This document shows, piece after piece, positions 60,870 through 64,000 of a DNA stretch of 64,000 bases. The position numbers and the translations under genes are program-made. The stretch comes from Puffinus mauretanicus (Eukaryota; Chordata; Aves; Procellariiformes; Procellariidae). Each line of letters opens with the position of its first letter. Within the stretch, counting starts at the first letter, position 1. The stretch covers positions 124,001 to 188,000 of the forward strand of contig JAJKFH010000801.1 of NCBI GenBank assembly GCA_023333565.1, written 5' to 3'. The notes under the pieces were generated by a model. The model saw only the letters and a list, made by a program, of their open reading frames with translations, made no database searches and had not been told where the DNA came from.

Positions 60870-62204
60870 AAAGGCGTATCTTTCTTGATGCAGTAAGCCA
60901 ACTAGAGGAGATGGTCTGCTGTTCTTTCTATCACAAACAAGGAAGAACTTCACTTTGGATGGGTTGATGACATTGCTGGCAGTAGTAATCACGGGACTGA
61001 GAGCGAAGAGTGCAAGAGCAAGAGCAGAATTCATTGGGAATAGCCAGCACTAACTGACCAACCTGACAGCCCTTTAAGATGAGATGACTTCCTCTGTGGA
61101 TGAAGTAGAGCAGTGGGTGTTGTAAGCCTTGTCTTTAGCAAGATCCTCAACACAGTGTCCCACAGGATATTTAAAGCCAATTTGGAGCAATGTGGACTGG
61201 CTCCAAATAGGCCATAAGGTGGGTGGAAAATTGCATGGAATGCCAGACACAAGGGGTGGTTATCAAAATTTTGTTACAATGGCTGGTTACAGAGGCGTCC
61301 CTCTGAGATCGATACTGTGGCCAATACTGTTTAATGTCTTTATTAATGACCTGGATGATGGGATAGAGCACTCTCTTAGCAAGTTCACTTCTCACAGCAA
61401 ACTGGTGAAGAGTAGTCAATATATTGCTATAGCTGCAAGTCCTTGACAGGTTGGAGAAATGGACTGTCAGCGACCTTATGATGTTCAAGAAAGATAAATG
61501 CAAAGCCTACGCAACAGCATACTCGGGGGGCTGCCTGGTCATAAAAAAGCTTTACAGAAAAGGAGCTGAGGGTCCGGGAGGACAAACTGAACATGAGTCA
61601 GCAGTGTGTCCTTGTGGTAAAGAGGACCAGCAGCATCCTGGGCTATATTAGCAAGAATGCAACCAGCAAGCCCAGGGAAGAGAGATCATTCCTTTCTATT
61701 CAGTAGTTGTGAGACCAAATTGGAAGTGCTGCTTCCACGTTTGGAGTCCCCAGTACAAGAATGATACTGGAGTGAGTCCAGAGGTGAGCTACCAAGCTGC
61801 TTAGGTGCCTGGAACCTGTGATGTGCAAGAGGCTGAAAGAGCTAGGCCATTTTGATCTAAAGAAGTAAAGGCTAAGGGGAGGGAGAGTTTATTGCTGTCT
61901 ACAACTACTTAATAGGAGGAAATAGGGAAGATGAAGCCAGACTCTTCTTGAAGGTTCACAGTGACAGCATAAGGGGAAACAGGCACAATCTGGAAGATGG
62001 GAAATTTCAGTTAGATATAAGAAAATTGTTTTTCCCAAGATGATCAAATATAGAATAGGTTGTATAGGTGCTGGAGATATTCAAAACTCAGCTGGACGTG
62101 GTCCTGGGCAATCTAATCTAACTGGACCTACCTGCAGCACAGGATTGGATTAGATGACTCCCCGAGGTCCTCTCTAAACTAAACTTTACTGTGATTCTGT
62201 AGAT
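60870..62204 (+). mobile_element. Old CR1 LINE, internally deleted but with RT remnant and 3' tail
   Basis: Sense is plus. AACTAGAGGAGATGGTCTGCTGTTC with ACAAACAAGGAAGAACTT (about 60,900-60,950) fits the ORF2 region before RT. CTGACCAACCTGACAGCC..TTTAAGATGAGATGAC (from 61,056) fits the fingers region; the intervening part is missing. Motif A region is decayed (61,125-61,160). A frame at 61,129-61,446 keeps the motif B neighbourhood GVPLRSILWPILFNVFINDLDD, but FADD has decayed to FTSH. C-terminal landmarks (AACATGAGTCAGCAGTGTGTCC at 61,590; GGAGTGAGTCCAGAGG at 61,769) lead to GATTCTGTAG near 62,204. Clearly older than the copies at 27,679 and 42,983. Confidence 0.85.
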
Positions 62205-63699
62205 GTTCATAAGAGGCTCACGAGAGCAATATAATACATATGAAATAAAAACCCAAAAACTTTGGAGCAATGTAAGTGGAAATTTATTACATTTTAATTC
62301 ACTTTTTCTTTCATTTCACATCACATTGAAATACTTTTAGGTAAATTAACACGTTTTGCTGATCCTTAAATGAAGAATTTTACCCTAATTTATGTTTTCA
62401 GCTCTTGAGTTGTTTAAGTCTTACTTCAGTATTTTTAAAAACAGCTCAAAAATTGCCATGGCATGATGAGAAGACCAAACAATAATCTATGAAATGTTTT
62501 TCCACTTTTTTTCATACAAAGCTAATAGTGAAATAAGGTTAATCTAATAAAAAACTGTGTTTTCCCTTATTTTTTAAATGAAAATTTACTATTTGCTGAA
62601 ACAGCTTAAATCCAACATTATTGTAGTCAAGGAAGAACTGAAATAACATATTTTCCCTGTTAGGATTCATTTTCCAAAATTTAGGTAGGCTTTAAAAGTC
62701 ATTAGAACTGATAGAAAAAGTGCAAATTGAAGCAGAATTTTTTTGGTAAGCAGCCAAAGAAAATTTGGAGATGGTATTTTATGTTCTGAAGAAATATATT
62801 TGTAGGCTAGGGAGAAGGAGCAAAGATTTAAATCGGTTTAAACATGGAAATGGTGGGGATGGGTGAAGTTATAAAGAGATTTGCACCGCTTTTAAAGTCT
62901 CCTGTTCTAGTGTCCCCAGATGGCATGATGTTAAGCACATTAATGTTTCATGACATTTATATGTAAAAATTCAGGTCCCCTTTAAATTAGTGGAGATTTT
63001 ATTGTTAAGTTATGAATTAGAGAAATGTGTAAGTGTGCAAGTGGAATGAAAGCCACATTGACATAGCCTATTGAGTCCTCTGTGCTACAGCCTTACCTTA
63101 CCCCAGTACCTTTGATATGGACTTTGTAGTGATGTTTGTGGATAAGTGAGTGCTTTGCACAGTGGTTAACAGGAAAAGGAAAAAGAAAATCACATAAAAC
63201 TGAGTACTAAAAATCTGAAGGTCTCTTAGTTGTTTGTAAAAAATATGTAGTAAATGCATCAGCTGTATAATGTCTGATTCTTGTTCTCTTTACCCTGCTT
63301 TAATTAGCTAACCTGTATTAAAGACAGTTATATCAACATAACTGAAATATCATGAGAAAGAACAGCAAGTTACAGCCATTTATAGTTAAATTTAATTCTT
63401 TGGTTATTTGTTCTCTTTTCTTGGTATAAATCCAACATTTCTTGGTCCAGAATTTGAAATGGACTTCCATAGCTCTGATAGACAGGAATACTTGAAACTA
63501 GTAAACTAGTTTTGATCATCTTTAGTGACATACTTTTCAAACGAAAACAAAAATCTGTTGGAGGGTCTGCTCAGTTATTGAACACAGAACTGCTTTTTGA
63601 ACTGAATATCTTCCTTAGATGAACTAATGTTCTAAAACACCCAGATATATAATCTCTGAAAGTGATGAGTAGCGTATCCTTCTAGCAATGAAGGTGAAA
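62205..63699. other. Unique AT-rich DNA, no gene seen
   Basis: No exon, repeat family or RNA gene landmark is recognised. Confidence 0.55.
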
Positions 63700-64000
63700 T
63701 GTATTCTGTGCTGTACTATCAAAAGCAAGTTGAGTGAAGTGAATATTCCCAGTTGTTTGGCATTTGTGAGATTTTACATGGAATATAGCATCCAGATTTG
63801 GATCTCCTGCTGTATAAGGGAAATTTTCCCAGCTGGAGAAGGTCAGGTCATTAGGTGGGAGCATGTAATATATGAGGAAGGGTTGAAGGAGCTTGCTTTG
63901 ATTAACCTGGATGGGGAGAATCTAATTACTGTCCTTGATTGCATAACAGAGGGTCCTAGAGAAGACAGGGCCAGGCAGAGTGAAAGGACAAGAGGCAATA
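63700..64000 (+). mobile_element. CR1 LINE fragment cut by the right window edge
   Basis: Plus-strand landmarks in order are a GCATTTGTGAGATTTTACATGGAATAT box, CATCCAGATTTGGATCTCC (the 'vcpvlgl' C-terminal region of CR1), GGAGAAGGTCAGGTCATTAGG, TATGAGGAAGGGTTGAAGGAGCTTG, and AGTGAAAGGACAAGAGGCAAT at the end. These are the C-terminal ORF2 landmarks leading to the 3' UTR, which must lie outside the window. Diverged, with several indels; left edge approximate. Confidence 0.8.

Overview
The window looks like a gene-poor, AT-rich stretch of bird nuclear genome, either intergenic or deep intronic. The lineage call rests on several chicken-repeat-1 (CR1) LINE copies, some ending in the avian CR1 3' octamer (ATTCTRTG)n, and on one LTR that I recognise as a type common in bird endogenous retroviruses. 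The species cannot be fixed from the sequence. I found no convincing protein-coding exon, tRNA, rRNA, snRNA or CRISPR array. The longest open frames are either decayed CR1 reverse transcriptase, GC-rich repeat sequence, or low-information frames in AT-rich DNA.

Layout: 1-4,000 is unique AT-rich DNA. 4,000-5,260 is a GC-rich interspersed repeat (family R1), with a second diverged copy at about 39,690-40,550. 5,260-23,920 is mostly unique DNA holding an ancient CR1 relic (11,095-11,350), a 32-bp near-perfect palindrome (13,516-13,547) and a compact G-tract/C-tract site (19,640-19,692). A rearranged CR1 lies at 23,925-24,560. A second interspersed family (R2) is at 27,415-27,678, directly followed by a younger-looking CR1 3' part (27,679-28,546, + strand). 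A CR1 tail is at 32,801-33,040 and a two-unit tandem duplication at 35,724-36,000. The longest preserved CR1 is at 42,983-44,302 (- strand); it keeps recognisable RT motifs but is frameshifted.

46,740-49,030 is the most unusual part: a degenerate tandem array with period about 120-185 bp whose early monomers carry telomere-like CCCTAA motifs in register. It is followed by a pair of 132-bp inverted arms, about 93% identical by eye (50,289-50,420 and 50,901-51,032), and a second R2 copy (51,083-51,330). Further right are a CR1 tail (53,057-53,345), a GC-rich tandem region (53,551-54,110), an unclassified GC-rich patch (56,230-56,890), a complete solo LTR with TG...CA ends and a perfect 5-bp target-site duplication (57,737-58,304), an old internally deleted CR1 (60,870-62,204), and a CR1 running off the right edge (63,700-64,000).

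No genes work together here. The biology visible is layered retrotransposition, tandem amplification and possibly a few regulatory elements. All repeat assignments are by eye against remembered family features; no database search was run.
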